From: Synergistaceae bacterium
GTDB lineage: Bacteria; Synergistota; Synergistia; Synergistales; Aminithiophilaceae
Assembly (NCBI GenBank): GCA_016756725.1
Contig: JAESII010000004.1
Coordinates: 124,001 to 188,000, forward strand
Direction of reading: 5' to 3'
DNA: 64,000 nt
Below, piece by piece: positions 1 to 8,697 of the stretch (position 1 is its first letter; the number at the start of each line of letters is the position of its first letter). The notes below the pieces were generated by a model. That model searched no databases and had not been told where the DNA came from. It saw only the letters and a program-made list of their open reading frames with translations. Both the position numbers and the translations under genes were made by a program.

Positions 1-321
1 CTGGCCCTCGCCACCGGCGAACTCCCGGCCCTGCTGCGGGCTCCGTCGCGGGCCTGGCTCCCCCTGGGCTATCTCATCGTCGGCCCCACTCTGGGCAGTT
101 ACGGCCTGCTCCTTTTCGCCCTCCGCCACATCGAAGGGCGTGTCGCCTCCATCCTCTCCATGACGGAAATCGCCTTCGCCGCCTTCTGGGGCTTCGTCTT
201 CCTCGACCAGAGACCGGCCCTTTCCGTCTGGATCGGTGCGGCGACGATCGTCGTCGCCGTCGTCATCCTCACCCGCCCTACCAGGGCCAGCCGGCCCCCC
301 ACCGCCAGTAACTCAGAATAG
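1..321 (+). CDS. EamA/DMT-family transporter, C-terminal part (cut by window edge)
   Basis: Frame 1 is open from the first base to a TAG at 319-321 and encodes the last 106 residues of a membrane protein. The segment contains a GPTLGSYGLLLFAL stretch and two hydrophobic helices, ending in a short polar tail, as in the second EamA repeat of drug/metabolite transporters. Such proteins export or import small metabolites across the inner membrane; the substrate cannot be told. The 3' end overlaps the 3' end of the convergent prepilin peptidase gene by 44 bases. The start lies outside the window. Confidence 0.75.
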   Translation: MALATGELPALLRAPSRAWLPLGYLIVGPTLGSYGLLLFALRHIEGRVASILSMTEIAFAAFWGFVFLDQRPALSVWIGAATIVVAVVILTRPTRASRPPTASNSE

Positions 322-1093
322 AAGGACCGAGAAGAAGGGCGAGAAAGGCCCCGACGGCCAGGAAGGGGGCCAGGGGGAGGGCCGTCTTCCGCTCCACCTT
401 CCTGAGGACGAGAAGGGCCAGGGCGACGATGCCGCCGACCATGAACCCCAGGTAGAGGGCCAGTCCCGTCAGGCGCCATCCCAGGCCGGCTCCGCAGCCG
501 GCCATGAGCATGGCGTCGCCCCAGCCCATGCCGCCCCGGCTGGCGGTGATGATGACGGCCACGACGGCAAAGCCCAGCAGGGCGCCGACGGCCCCGTCGA
601 AAAGGGCCGGAAGGCCTCCGGCACTCCGCAGGAGGGCGAAGGGCAGGATCGGCAGCAGGGCCGTCACGTCGTAGATGTAGCCGCTGTGGATATCGGTCAG
701 GGAGTTGAAGGCGAGGGAGAAGAAGACGGCCAAAGCCAGGAGGGCCGCCCAGCCCGGCCCCCATCGCCAGGCCAGGAGGCCAGCCCCGACGGCACAGATG
801 ACCTCGACGGCGAGAGAGCGCTTCGGAATGGGGGCATCGCAGCGGCGGCAGCGCCCCTTTTGCACCAGAAAGGAGACGATCGGCACCAGCTCTCCGGGGC
901 CGAGCTCCTTCCCGCAGGAGGGGCAACGGGAGCGCTCCCGCCCCCACCAGGACCGATCCTGGGCGCTCCGTTCCGCCACGGCGTCGAAGAAGGAACCCAA
1001 AGCGGCGCCGAGGAGGGCGGAAAACAGGGCAAAAAGGGCATTGAGCGTCACGGGACACGCCTCCTTTTCTAAAAAAATAATAAAGATTGACAA
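278..1093 (-). CDS. Prepilin leader peptidase / methylase (A24 family)
   Basis: The protein has up to 271 residues and resembles type IV prepilin peptidases, inner-membrane aspartic proteases that cut the leader of pilin-like proteins. The N-terminal part has a four-cysteine zinc-like module (CPSCGKELGPGE, later CRRCDAP). The catalytic aspartates are likely those in SLTDIHSGYIYD and the GMGWGDAMLM motif (GxGD type). Multiple membrane helices follow. The annotated start adds about seven residues; an internal GTG before TLNALFALF would also work. No pilin genes are nearby in the window. It is transcribed divergently from the UspA gene. Confidence 0.85.
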   Translation of the reverse strand: MSIFIIFLEKEACPVTLNALFALFSALLGAALGSFFDAVAERSAQDRSWWGRERSRCPSCGKELGPGELVPIVSFLVQKGRCRRCDAPIPKRSLAVEVICAVGAGLLAWRWGPGWAALLALAVFFSLAFNSLTDIHSGYIYDVTALLPILPFALLRSAGGLPALFDGAVGALLGFAVVAVIITASRGGMGWGDAMLMAGCGAGLGWRLTGLALYLGFMVGGIVALALLVLRKVERKTALPLAPFLAVGAFLALLLGPSILSYWRWGAGWPW

Positions 1094-1112
1094 TTAGGAA
1101 ATGTGTTACAAT
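1087..1112 (+). promoter_or_regulatory. Candidate promoter of the UspA gene
   Basis: TTGACA at 1087-1092 is followed by TGTTACAAT at 1104-1112, an extended -10 element. The spacing is only 14 bases, shorter than usual, so the extended -10 may carry most of the activity. The surrounding AT-rich stretch stands out from the high-GC neighbourhood. Confidence 0.4.
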
Positions 1113-1150
1113 AACAGTGAGTTCATGCTTCTGGAAGGGAGGGGAGGACC

Positions 1151-1606
1151 ATGACGGAAAAGATCCTTGTCGCCCTGGACCTGAGCCGGATCTCGGAAAA
1201 GCTCGTGGCCTACGGCCTGTCGCTGGCCCGCAGGCTTGACGCCGAGCTGACCTTCATCCACGTAATCCCCCACACCTACCTCTGGAAGGGCTATGAGCCC
1301 TGGATCCCCAAGGAGCTGGATGAAGAGGTTCAGCAGATCGCCCGAAAGAAAATTGCCTACTATATCCGCAAGGCCGAGGAGGACGATCCCCCCCGGGAAG
1401 GGGACAGGCCGGCCGAAGTCGTCGTCGAAGAGGGCAGTCCCGCCGATCGGGTCATCCGGAAGGCCCGGGAGGAGTGCTACACCCTCCTCGTCGTCGCCCA
1501 CCGGGGTCATTCGACGCTGGAGCGTCTCGTCGTCGGCTCGACGGCGACCAACATCGCCCGTTACGCCCACTGCTCGGTACTCATCTTCCGCCCCGACGGG
1601 GAGTGA
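1151..1606 (+). CDS. Universal stress protein, UspA family
   Basis: The 151-residue protein has the single-domain UspA layout: an N-terminal ILVALDLS strand and a C-terminal VVGSTATNIARYAHCSVLIF segment, which corresponds to the nucleotide-binding end of the family. The usual G-x2-G-x9-G(S/T) motif is altered at its first glycine (AHRG instead of GxRG), so ATP binding is plausible but not certain. The ATG is preceded by a purine-rich GGGAGGGGAGG stretch. It appears to be a single-gene unit; the exact stress role is unknown. Confidence 0.85.
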   Translation: MTEKILVALDLSRISEKLVAYGLSLARRLDAELTFIHVIPHTYLWKGYEPWIPKELDEEVQQIARKKIAYYIRKAEEDDPPREGDRPAEVVVEEGSPADRVIRKAREECYTLLVVAHRGHSTLERLVVGSTATNIARYAHCSVLIFRPDGE

Positions 1607-1679
1607 ACCGTCGTGCATCTGGCCTGAAGTTGAGGGAGAGGCTATGATCGGGGGAACGTCCGATTGAGGAGGTCTCCCG

Positions 1680-2384
1680 ATGTCCGTCACCCGTCTTTCT
1701 CTTGCCGTGCTGCCGCGTGCACTCCTTCTGCTTCTCCTCCTTCTCGCTCCCCTTGAAGCCGCCACCTTCTCCCGCATCCCCACGGCCGACCCTCTCGTGG
1801 CCCTCACCTTCGACGACGGCCCCCATCCAGGCATCACCGAAAAGCTCCTCGACATCCTGAAGGCCAAGGACGTGAAGGCCACCTTCTTCGTCGTCGGCCG
1901 CATGGCCGCCAAGCATCCCGACCTGGTCCGGCGCATTGCCCAAGAGGGACACACCGTGGCCAACCACACCTTCTACCACAACAACCTGACGACCCTGCCG
2001 CCGGAGAACATGGATCTCGAGTGGAAACTCTGCAACGACACCGTCGAAGGGCTGACGGGCAAAAAACCCCGCTTCGCCCGGCCACCGGGAGGGCAGTACG
2101 ATGGAGAAGTCCTCCGGGCAGCCCAGCGGAGCGGGCTGAAAACGGCCCTCTGGACGGTGAACACCGCCGACTACGCGGGGAAGACAACCCAGCAGATCAT
2201 CGGGCGCATCGGGCGCAATCTCCGCTGCGGCGCCGTCATCCTCCTTCACGACGGGCCGCCCGAGACGGTCGAGGCCCTGCCGGAGATCATCGACTTCATC
2301 CGCAAAAAGGGCTACCGCCTCGTCTCCCTTGATGAGGCCCTGCCCGACGGGACCGGAAGAGACGAAGAACTGGCGTCATTATAG
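1680..2384 (+). CDS. Polysaccharide deacetylase (NodB domain), secreted
   Basis: The 234-residue protein begins with a strongly hydrophobic signal peptide (to about residue 27). The catalytic NodB motifs are all present: TFDDGPHP at 43-50 (base Asp and metal Asp), the metal-binding HxxxH at His96/His100, RPPGGQYD at 134-141, and LLHDG at 188-192. The family removes N-acetyl groups from peptidoglycan or chitin-like GlcNAc polymers outside the cytoplasm. Peptidoglycan is the likely substrate here, by inference from size and the absence of polysaccharide genes nearby. A GAGGAGG ribosome-binding site precedes the ATG. Confidence 0.9.
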   Translation: MSVTRLSLAVLPRALLLLLLLLAPLEAATFSRIPTADPLVALTFDDGPHPGITEKLLDILKAKDVKATFFVVGRMAAKHPDLVRRIAQEGHTVANHTFYHNNLTTLPPENMDLEWKLCNDTVEGLTGKKPRFARPPGGQYDGEVLRAAQRSGLKTALWTVNTADYAGKTTQQIIGRIGRNLRCGAVILLHDGPPETVEALPEIIDFIRKKGYRLVSLDEALPDGTGRDEELASL

Positions 2385-2410
2385 CGCGCCGGAAGGCGTC
2401 GCCGAAGGTT

Positions 2411-2725
2411 GTGGCCGATTGGCGTCCCCTCTTTTCGTCGCTCACCGGAACAAAATCGACTTTCTCTGCCCCCTCGCCTGCCTGGGAGGGAATGAACAGC
2501 CCCTTTGGAATCTCTCCCTCGAGGCCTGGACGGAGCCGCATCCACCCCGACGACCGGATCGGCCGGGAAGGTCTCCTGGTACAACTTTTCGACGGGGGCT
2601 GCCGCTGCCACGAGAAGGAATTCCGCTTCGGCGACTGGACCTGGCACCGGCTCAACCTCCGCGGCCTCCATGGCGTCAGCGACGGCGTCGCCCGCATCCG
2701 AAAGGGGGATCTTCTGGTAAGATAG
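2411..2725 (+). CDS. Hypothetical protein of unknown function
   Basis: I do not recognise this gene. The frame has strongly G/C-ending codons from about position 2535 to the TAG at 2723, matching the codon use of real neighbours, whereas the first 40 codons look less coding-like. Position 2492 is an alternative ATG. The C-terminal half (DDRIGREGLLVQLFDGG, then a CRC cysteine pair, then FRFGDWTWHRL) looks like a small folded domain. It could also be the remnant of a longer gene. It lies between the deacetylase and the QueT-like gene on the same strand. Confidence 0.35.
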   Translation: MADWRPLFSSLTGTKSTFSAPSPAWEGMNSPFGISPSRPGRSRIHPDDRIGREGLLVQLFDGGCRCHEKEFRFGDWTWHRLNLRGLHGVSDGVARIRKGDLLVR

Positions 2726-2739
2726 GGTTCACCCCTTGA

Positions 2740-3261
2740 ATGAAAGGAGCGATCCCTCTGCGGCACCTCAGAATGCCCGATTTGACACCCCGCCATGTCG
2801 TCGTGGCCGCCCTTGTCGCCGGCCTCTACGCCCTTCTCTGCCTCGCCTTCGCGCCCCTTTCCTACGGGGCCGTCCAGGTCCGCATCGCCGAAGCCCTGAC
2901 CCTTCTCCCCTTCCTCCTGCCCGAAGCGGTGGCAGGGCTTTTCGTGGGCTGCCTCATCGCCAACTTCTTCGGCGGCCTCGGCCTGGTCGACGTCGTCTTC
3001 GGCAGTCTGGCTACGCTCTTGGCGGCGCTGCTGACACGGAGAATGCCCAACAAGCTCCTTGCCGCCCTCCCTCCCGTCATCGTCAACGGCCTCGTCGTCG
3101 GCGGCTATCTCTCGATCCTTCTGGAGCTTCCCTTTCTCCCGACGGCCCTTTATGTGGGCTTCGGCCAGGCCGTGGCCTGTTTCGGCCTGGGCGTCCCCCT
3201 CATTCACCTTTTGGGGCGCCGACTGGCCCCCCGTTCTCCGGAAGGAGGCTCTAACCGATGA
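2740..3261 (+). CDS. QueT-type queuosine-precursor transporter
   Basis: The 173-residue membrane protein carries hallmarks of the QueT family: FAPLSYGAVQVRIAEALTLLPF followed by LFVGCLIANFFGGLG and a VFGSLATL segment, with about five membrane helices. The family is thought to take up a deazapurine precursor of queuosine (an energy-coupling-factor-type substrate component). The start is uncertain. ATG 2740 has no clear ribosome-binding site, AAGGAG at 2744-2749 would suit a CTG at 2758, and ATG 2773 is also possible. No preQ1 riboswitch was recognised upstream. The stop overlaps the next gene (ATGA), so translation is probably coupled. Confidence 0.7.
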   Translation: MKGAIPLRHLRMPDLTPRHVVVAALVAGLYALLCLAFAPLSYGAVQVRIAEALTLLPFLLPEAVAGLFVGCLIANFFGGLGLVDVVFGSLATLLAALLTRRMPNKLLAALPPVIVNGLVVGGYLSILLELPFLPTALYVGFGQAVACFGLGVPLIHLLGRRLAPRSPEGGSNR

Positions 3262-6062
3262 GACAGTTCCGATGGAACCCCAACCGGGGCGACTGGAGCG
3301 GTGACGACACCCCCCGAAGGCCGACGTCCCCGGCAAGTCTGTCCCTCCTTCTTCTCGTTCCTCTGGCCCTGATCCTCTTTGCCGGAGGACCGTCGCTCGT
3401 GGCCTTTCTGACGGAACTGCTCTGGTTCGACGAAGTGAACGCCGCCCAGGTCTTCTGGATCCGGATCTGGCCCCAGGCCCTCCTTTTCGTCGCCGCCTCT
3501 CTCGTCTCCTTCGCCGTCCTCTACCTGAGCTGGCGACCGGCCCTGGCCCGGATCGACCTCCCCGACGAGATGTTCCTCTCCCGCAAAAGACAGAGACAGC
3601 TCCTCTTCCTGGCGGCCCTGATCCTCTCCCTCTTCCAAGGAGCCGGGGCCAGGGGACGGTGGGAGGAGGCCCTCCTCTTCCTCAGCGGCGTCCCCTTCGG
3701 CGTCGACGACCCTCTCTTCGGAAGAGACCTGGCCTTCTACATCTTCCGCCTTCCCTTCATCACCTTCCTCCGCCAGTGGCTCCAGGGGCTCTTCGTCCTG
3801 GCCTTCGGCGGCGTCGCCCTCCTCATCGCCCTCGGCGGCACCACAAGGGGACAACAGATGCCCTTTCCCCTCGCGCGGGCGGAAAAGAGGCAGCTCTCCC
3901 TCCTCGGCTCCACCATCGCCCTCTTCTGGTCCCTGGGCTTTTTCCTGGCCCGCTACGACCTGCTTTACTCCTCCCGGGGCGTCGCCTTCGGGGCGAGCTA
4001 CACCGACGTCTTCGCCGAACTGCCGGCCCTCACCATCCTGGCCGGACTCACCTTCTTCCTGGCCCTCATCGTTCTCGTAGGCCTGTCCAGGAAGACCTGG
4101 AAGTTCGCCGGCCTCATCCTGGCCCTCTGGGCCCTGGCCAACCTGGCCCTGCGTGGCGCCTACCCCGGCATCATCCAGAAATACGTCGTCGAACCCAACG
4201 AATACCAGAGGGAGCGCCCCTTCATCGAACACAACATCACCGCGACGCTGCGGGCCTACGGCCTGGATACCGTCGAGGCCCTCGCCTTCGATCCCCTGCC
4301 GACGACGACGGCCGAAATGGTCGCGGCCAACCCGGAGACGATCGCCAACATCCGTCTCTGGGACGAGGCCACTCTGCTCCGGAGCTACCGCCAACTCCAG
4401 GAGATCCGCTCCTACTACGACTTCGCCGACATCGACATCGACCGCTATGACTTCGACGGAGACTACCGCCAGGTCATGCTGGCCCCGCGGGAGCTGGACC
4501 TGACCCAGCTCCAGAACCCCACCTGGGTCAACCGCCACCTCGAGTTCACCCACGGCTACGGCCTCGTCATGAACCCCGTCAACGAGGTGACGGCCACGGG
4601 ACAACCCGTGCTCTGGGCCCGAGACCTGCCGCCCCGACTTTCGGTGCCCCTCGTCATCGACAGGCCCCAGATCTACTACGGCGAGAAGGCCTCGACCTAC
4701 GCCCTGGTCCGCACGACGGTCCAAGAGTTCGACTATCCCATGGGAGGAAGCAACGTGAGGACCACTTACGACGGAACGGGAGGCATCGCCGTGGGCTCCT
4801 TCTGGCGCAAGGTCCTCTTCTCCCTCCGCCTCGGCGACTCGGAGCTCTTCTTCTCCGACGCCCTGACGGCCGAAAGCCGGATCCTCCTCTACCGCAACGT
4901 CGGCGAGCGGGTCCGGAAGATCGCCCCCTTCCTCCTCTTCGACGGAGACCCCTACCTGACCGTCATCGACGGAAGACTCCTCTGGATCCTTGATGGTTAC
5001 ACGACGACGGACCGCTACCCCTACGCCGAACAGATCGCGCTCCGCCTGGGACGGACGACGGAGCGGATCAACTACATCCGCAACAGCGTCAAGGTCACCG
5101 TCGACGCCTACGACGGAACGGTCTTCTTCTACGCTGTCGACGAGACGGACCCCCTCCTCAAAGCCTGGCGGAAAATCTTCCCCGGCCTCATCCAAGACGG
5201 CGACAGCCTGCCTGATGCCGTCCGGGCCCACATCCGCTATCCCAAGGACCTCTTCCGCATCCAGGGCGAAATCTTTCGGACCTACCACATGACTGACCCC
5301 AACACCTTCTACAACAAGGAGGACGTCTGGACGACCGCTCTGGACCGCCAGGGGAAATCTCTCGATCCCTACTACCTGATGATGCGCCTTGAGGAGGATC
5401 CTGAATTCACCCTCATCGCCCCCTTCCTGCCCGTGGGCCGCAACAACATGATCGCCTGGCTCGCCGCCCGGTCGGACGGGCCAAACTACGGAGAACTCTT
5501 CCTCTACCGCTTCCCCAAGCAGACGCTCATCTACGGCCCCAGCCAGATCGAGGCCCTCATCGACCAGCACCCGGAGATCTCGGCCCAGCTCTCCCTCTGG
5601 GGCCAGAGAGGCTCGGAAGTCATCCGGGGCCAGGTCCTGGTCATCCCCATCGACCGATCCATCCTCTACGTCCAGCCCCTCTACCTGAAGGCCGAAAACA
5701 GCGACCTTCCCGAACTGAAGCGGGTTATCGTCGCCTCGGGCAACAGGATCAGCTGGGCCGAGACGCTCGACGAAGCCCTCTGGGGCCTCGTGGGATCGCC
5801 GGCGCCGGAAGCCCCTCCCGCCCGCCAGGAGGAACGGGAAAAACCGCCCCTCCTGGCCGAGGAAGACAATACGGCCCGGCTGATCCGTCAGGCCCAGGAA
5901 AGGTGGGACTCCGCCCAGGAGGCCCTCCGCAGGGGAGACTGGGAAGCCTACGGACGTAACATGGCCGACGTCGAAGCCCTTCTGAAGCGCCTGGTCACCC
6001 TCACCGAAACTCCCGACCGGACAGACGAGGGGCCGCCGTCCATCCCGGACGGGCTCCTCTGA
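3258..6062 (+). CDS. UPF0182 family membrane protein
   Basis: The 934-residue protein matches the large UPF0182/COG1615 family in size and layout. About seven N-terminal membrane helices (residues 30-300) include ELLWFDEVNAAQVFWIRI. They are followed by a long soluble domain with aromatic and acidic motifs such as QKYVVEPNEYQRERPFI and RIGQVLVIPI-like strands (here RGQVLVIPIDRSILYVQPLYL). The last 100 residues are charged and proline-rich. The biochemical function of the family is unknown. It overlaps the QueT-like gene by four bases, so the two are co-transcribed. A very long open frame on the opposite strand (3204-6197) is a shadow caused by codon bias. Confidence 0.9.
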   Translation: MRQFRWNPNRGDWSGDDTPRRPTSPASLSLLLLVPLALILFAGGPSLVAFLTELLWFDEVNAAQVFWIRIWPQALLFVAASLVSFAVLYLSWRPALARIDLPDEMFLSRKRQRQLLFLAALILSLFQGAGARGRWEEALLFLSGVPFGVDDPLFGRDLAFYIFRLPFITFLRQWLQGLFVLAFGGVALLIALGGTTRGQQMPFPLARAEKRQLSLLGSTIALFWSLGFFLARYDLLYSSRGVAFGASYTDVFAELPALTILAGLTFFLALIVLVGLSRKTWKFAGLILALWALANLALRGAYPGIIQKYVVEPNEYQRERPFIEHNITATLRAYGLDTVEALAFDPLPTTTAEMVAANPETIANIRLWDEATLLRSYRQLQEIRSYYDFADIDIDRYDFDGDYRQVMLAPRELDLTQLQNPTWVNRHLEFTHGYGLVMNPVNEVTATGQPVLWARDLPPRLSVPLVIDRPQIYYGEKASTYALVRTTVQEFDYPMGGSNVRTTYDGTGGIAVGSFWRKVLFSLRLGDSELFFSDALTAESRILLYRNVGERVRKIAPFLLFDGDPYLTVIDGRLLWILDGYTTTDRYPYAEQIALRLGRTTERINYIRNSVKVTVDAYDGTVFFYAVDETDPLLKAWRKIFPGLIQDGDSLPDAVRAHIRYPKDLFRIQGEIFRTYHMTDPNTFYNKEDVWTTALDRQGKSLDPYYLMMRLEEDPEFTLIAPFLPVGRNNMIAWLAARSDGPNYGELFLYRFPKQTLIYGPSQIEALIDQHPEISAQLSLWGQRGSEVIRGQVLVIPIDRSILYVQPLYLKAENSDLPELKRVIVASGNRISWAETLDEALWGLVGSPAPEAPPARQEEREKPPLLAEEDNTARLIRQAQERWDSAQEALRRGDWEAYGRNMADVEALLKRLVTLTETPDRTDEGPPSIPDGLL

Positions 6063-6064
6063 TC

Positions 6065-6093
6065 GTGACAGACGAACTCTTTTTTGATATAAT
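6065..6093 (+). promoter_or_regulatory. Promoter of the rubrerythrin gene
   Basis: GTGACA (6065-6070) and a perfect TATAAT (6088-6093) are separated by 17 bases, an optimal sigma-70-type arrangement. It starts three bases after the UPF0182 stop, so the rubrerythrin gene has its own transcription unit. Confidence 0.65.
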
Positions 6094-6135
6094 TCCAAAC
6101 TGGAACGCCAACCTTTTCCCCCAGGAGGTTCTTTC

Positions 6136-6690
6136 ATGCCCGTCAAGAATGCCATGACCGCTGAATTTCTCCGCTCCGCCTTCGGTGGCGAGAGCATGGC
6201 CCATATGCGCTACCTCGTCTGGGCCGAGACGGCCGAAAAAGAAGGCAAGCCCAACGTGGCCCGCGTCTTCCGGGCCGTCGCCCAGGCCGAATGGGTCCAC
6301 GCCAAGGGCCATTTCCGCGTCCTCAACGGCGACATCGCCGACATGGCCGTGACGGCCGGCGCCGTTTTCGGCCTCAAGTCAACGGCCGAAAACCTGGAGG
6401 GCGCCGCCATGGGCGAGGACCACGAAGTGGACCAGATGTACCCGGCCTACATCGCCGCCGCCGAGGCCCAGGGAGAGAAGGACGCCGCCCGGACCTTCTC
6501 CTTCGCCCTCGCCGCCGAGAGGCAGCATGCCGAACTCTTCCGCAAGGCCCGGGCCGCCGTCCTCGACGGCAAGGACATCGAGCTCGAGGGCATCTACGTC
6601 TGCCCCCTCTGCGGCCACACCGTCCTCGACGGAGCCCCCGACAAGTGCCCCGTCTGCGGCATGGGCAAGGATCGCTACGAGCGCTTCTAG
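6136..6690 (+). CDS. Rubrerythrin
   Basis: The 184-residue protein has an N-terminal ferritin-like four-helix domain with the di-iron ligands in E-x-MAHMRY, AEWVHAKGH and AAERQHAELF. A C-terminal rubredoxin-like knuckle supplies Cys156, Cys159, Cys171 and Cys174 (CPLCG and CPVCG). Rubrerythrins reduce hydrogen peroxide in the cytoplasm of anaerobes using electrons from rubredoxin or NAD(P)H. It is a monocistronic unit with its own promoter and a strong terminator, consistent with an oxidative-stress gene in an anaerobe. CCAGGAGG precedes the ATG. Confidence 0.95.
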   Translation: MPVKNAMTAEFLRSAFGGESMAHMRYLVWAETAEKEGKPNVARVFRAVAQAEWVHAKGHFRVLNGDIADMAVTAGAVFGLKSTAENLEGAAMGEDHEVDQMYPAYIAAAEAQGEKDAARTFSFALAAERQHAELFRKARAAVLDGKDIELEGIYVCPLCGHTVLDGAPDKCPVCGMGKDRYERF

Positions 6691-6700
6691 GCCGATTCCC

Positions 6701-6738
6701 AAAAAAAGGACTCCCCTCTTCGGGGGAGTCCTTTTTTT
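6701..6738 (+). terminator. Rho-independent terminator after rubrerythrin
   Basis: An A-rich stretch and GGACTCCCC pair with GGGGAGTCC around a short loop and are followed by eight T residues. The A/T tails make it potentially bidirectional. Confidence 0.9.
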
Positions 6739-6802
6739 CGTCCTCCTTCGGCTATGGTGGAGAAGCGGAAGGCCCCTCAAGGGCCATCCCCTCCCTCCGA
6801 AG

Positions 6803-7153
6803 CGGGAATGGGGCGGACCGGCCCTCTTCGGCGTCCTTCTTCTGGCCGGCACCAACGGCTGCGTCACCTGGGCCAGCCAGTTCGTCCCCTCCGGCGTCAT
6901 CGCCCTCCTCCAGGCGACGGTCCCCCTCTGGTACGTCGCCCTCGTCAACAACGTGGGCCTCTGCGGCGGCAACGATTTCGGAGGCCGTTCCATCGTCTGT
7001 TCCCCCAACGGCGACATCCTCGCCGAGGCCTCCGGTGAGAGTGACGGCCTCTTCGTCGACATCGACCTGGACCTCGTCGACGAGACGCGGGACTTTCTTC
7101 AGATCTTCGAAAAACGTCTGCCTCAACTTTACGGAGATCTCTGCTCGAAGTAA
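6803..7153 (+). pseudogene. Fused remnants of an EamA transporter and a nitrilase-family amidohydrolase
   Basis: One continuous frame contains two unrelated fragments. The first part (6803 to about 6935; GGPALFGVLLLAGTNG, then VPSGVIALLQATVPLW) is the middle of an EamA/DMT transporter. The second part (about 6935-7153; NNVGLCGGNDFGGRSIV, then PNGDILAE and DIDLDLVDETR) is the C-terminus of a carbon-nitrogen hydrolase, including the conserved glycine-rich strand and the strand ending near the stop. Neither has its start or catalytic residues. No start codon with a ribosome-binding site is seen, so this is best read as a deletion junction that joined two decayed genes. Confidence 0.7.
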
Positions 7154-7372
7154 CCTTCTAAAGGAGCCTTGGACTCACCCGGCATAGCATCCTGATTCAG
7201 CCACTCATTCCCGGCCTTTCTCCTCGCTGATGACGGCAAGGACCTCAACGAGACGAGCGTCCTTCCAGAAAAGGGATATCAATGTTATCATTTAACCTGC
7301 GGACCATCTGAGAAGGACGAAACAAACTCCCTCCCGCCATGTTCATAACATCAGACAAGGGGAATTGCATCG

Positions 7373-8035
7373 ATGAAAAAACCTAAGCTTTCAGAAATCG
7401 TCTATAAAACGATCAAGGAAAAGATTATCGCCAACGAGTTCATGCCGGGACAGACGCTCCAGGAACAGGATCTGGCCGAAATGCTCGACGTGAGCCGCAC
7501 ACCCGTCAGAGAGGCCCTCTTCCAGCTCGCCCAGGACGGCTGGGTCGACATGAACAGCCAGAAGAGCATCGTCGTCCAGAAGGTCACCCTCAAGGACATC
7601 GACGACATCTTCGAGCTGAGAGCCCTCATCGAGGCCTATGTCCTGGAGGAGATCTTCAGGAACAACCTGAACCGGAAGCTCGCCGGAGAACTGGACGCCA
7701 TCGTCCAGGAGATGAAGGGAACCCTGGGGGACCCCAGGGCCTTTTCGCTCCGTGACCGCCGTTTTCACGCCGCCTTCGTCGAGATCCTCGAGAACGGACG
7801 CCTCAACCGCTTCTGGGAAAAGATCACCGAAGAGATCACCCGCATCGGCATCCTGGGCACCCAGAGCAGTGTCGCCATCCTGGCCTCCGTCGTCGACGAG
7901 CACCAAAAATTGGCCGAGGCCCTCTGGAACGGCAAGCATGAGGAGGCCGCCCTCTTCCTCCGCCAGATACGGACCAAGACCTACGAAAACCTCATCAAGG
8001 AGATCGCCGTCTCGCAGCCGCAGCTCGCCGAGTGA
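7373..8035 (+). CDS. GntR-family transcriptional regulator with FCD domain
   Basis: The 220-residue protein has an N-terminal winged helix (residues 5-70, with the signature LAEMLDVSRTPVREALFQLAQDGW) and an all-helical C-terminal FCD ligand-binding domain (from about 80) containing DRRFHAAFVEI and VDEHQKLAEAL, which supply the metal/ligand histidines. FadR-subfamily members usually repress catabolic or transport genes and respond to an organic acid. No clear target operon adjoins it; the downstream gene is a small secreted protein. AAGGGGAATTGCATCG precedes the ATG. The 220-base upstream gap is AT-richer and includes TGTTATCATTTAAC. Confidence 0.85.
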   Translation: MKKPKLSEIVYKTIKEKIIANEFMPGQTLQEQDLAEMLDVSRTPVREALFQLAQDGWVDMNSQKSIVVQKVTLKDIDDIFELRALIEAYVLEEIFRNNLNRKLAGELDAIVQEMKGTLGDPRAFSLRDRRFHAAFVEILENGRLNRFWEKITEEITRIGILGTQSSVAILASVVDEHQKLAEALWNGKHEEAALFLRQIRTKTYENLIKEIAVSQPQLAE

Positions 8036-8209
8036 CCGCCGAGGCAGCGACGGAACGACCCCGTTTGTGGAATGGCCGGTCAGAGGGAAATTCCTCCAAT
8101 AGGCCATTTTTCTGAGGACCTGAAGCCCCCAAGAAGGTATCCTGTTACTTGACAGCACATTGACGGAGCTTTCCGACGATCTTCCGACCGACAAAGGGGG
8201 TAGTTTCTC

Positions 8210-8602
8210 TTGAGCCGAAAGTTCCTGCTCTTACTCGCCCTTCTGGCCCTCACTGCGGCGGAACCGAGCGCAGCCGCCCTCGCCGCCAAGGCCGGCAGCG
8301 CCTTTCTGGAGGAGAAGGCAGCCGGAACGCGCAAGGAACAGCGAAAGGCCCTCTCCGGCGACCGCTTCGGCACCACGGCAACGACGGACGTCATGGACTG
8401 GAACGACGATCTCACCCGGGGATGGAGCGAAGAGTCCCTCAGGGCCAGACAAAAGGCCCTTGAGCTGCGGCGGGTGGAAAAACAGATCAAGGCGACCCTC
8501 AGCGAAGGCCCTCTTTCCCGTGGCACAACCCTCCGAAGGCTCCTGGAAGAGAAAGCGGCCCTGGAAAACGAGATGGACCGTCTGGTGGGCCGAAAAAACT
8601 GA
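8210..8602 (+). CDS. Small secreted helical protein of unknown function
   Basis: I do not recognise this 130-residue protein. It starts at TTG 8210 with AAAGGGGG about nine bases upstream. The first 20 residues form a signal peptide (hydrophobic LLLLALLAL, then small residues). The rest is charged and probably coiled-coil: residues 75-130 are rich in Arg, Lys, Glu and Leu in heptad-like spacing. It is followed at once by a strong terminator and appears to be a single-gene unit. Confidence 0.55.
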   Translation: MSRKFLLLLALLALTAAEPSAAALAAKAGSAFLEEKAAGTRKEQRKALSGDRFGTTATTDVMDWNDDLTRGWSEESLRARQKALELRRVEKQIKATLSEGPLSRGTTLRRLLEEKAALENEMDRLVGRKN

Positions 8603-8620
8603 CGATCATCCTGCCCCACC

Positions 8621-8654
8621 AGAGGGGGAGAGCCTTTCAGGCTCTCCCCCTCTT
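8621..8654. terminator. Hairpin terminator between convergent genes
   Basis: AGAGGGGGAGAGCC pairs perfectly with GGCTCTCCCCCTCT around a five-base loop. It lies between the small secreted protein (plus strand) and the end of the M20 gene (minus strand), so it may serve both. Confidence 0.7.
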
Positions 8655-8697
8655 CGTGATGCCCAAAGGACCCATCCTCTTCCGCGGGGCGGAACGG

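Noticed and set aside
2700-2740. preQ1 riboswitch upstream of the QueT-type gene
   Set aside because: The gap is very short and no preQ1-I type hairpin plus A-rich tail was recognised.
3204-6197. Near 1000-codon open frame on the minus strand
   Set aside because: It lies fully opposite the UPF0182 gene and is an antisense shadow of G/C-ending codons; its sequence is low-complexity Asp/Glu/Gly-rich with no domain.
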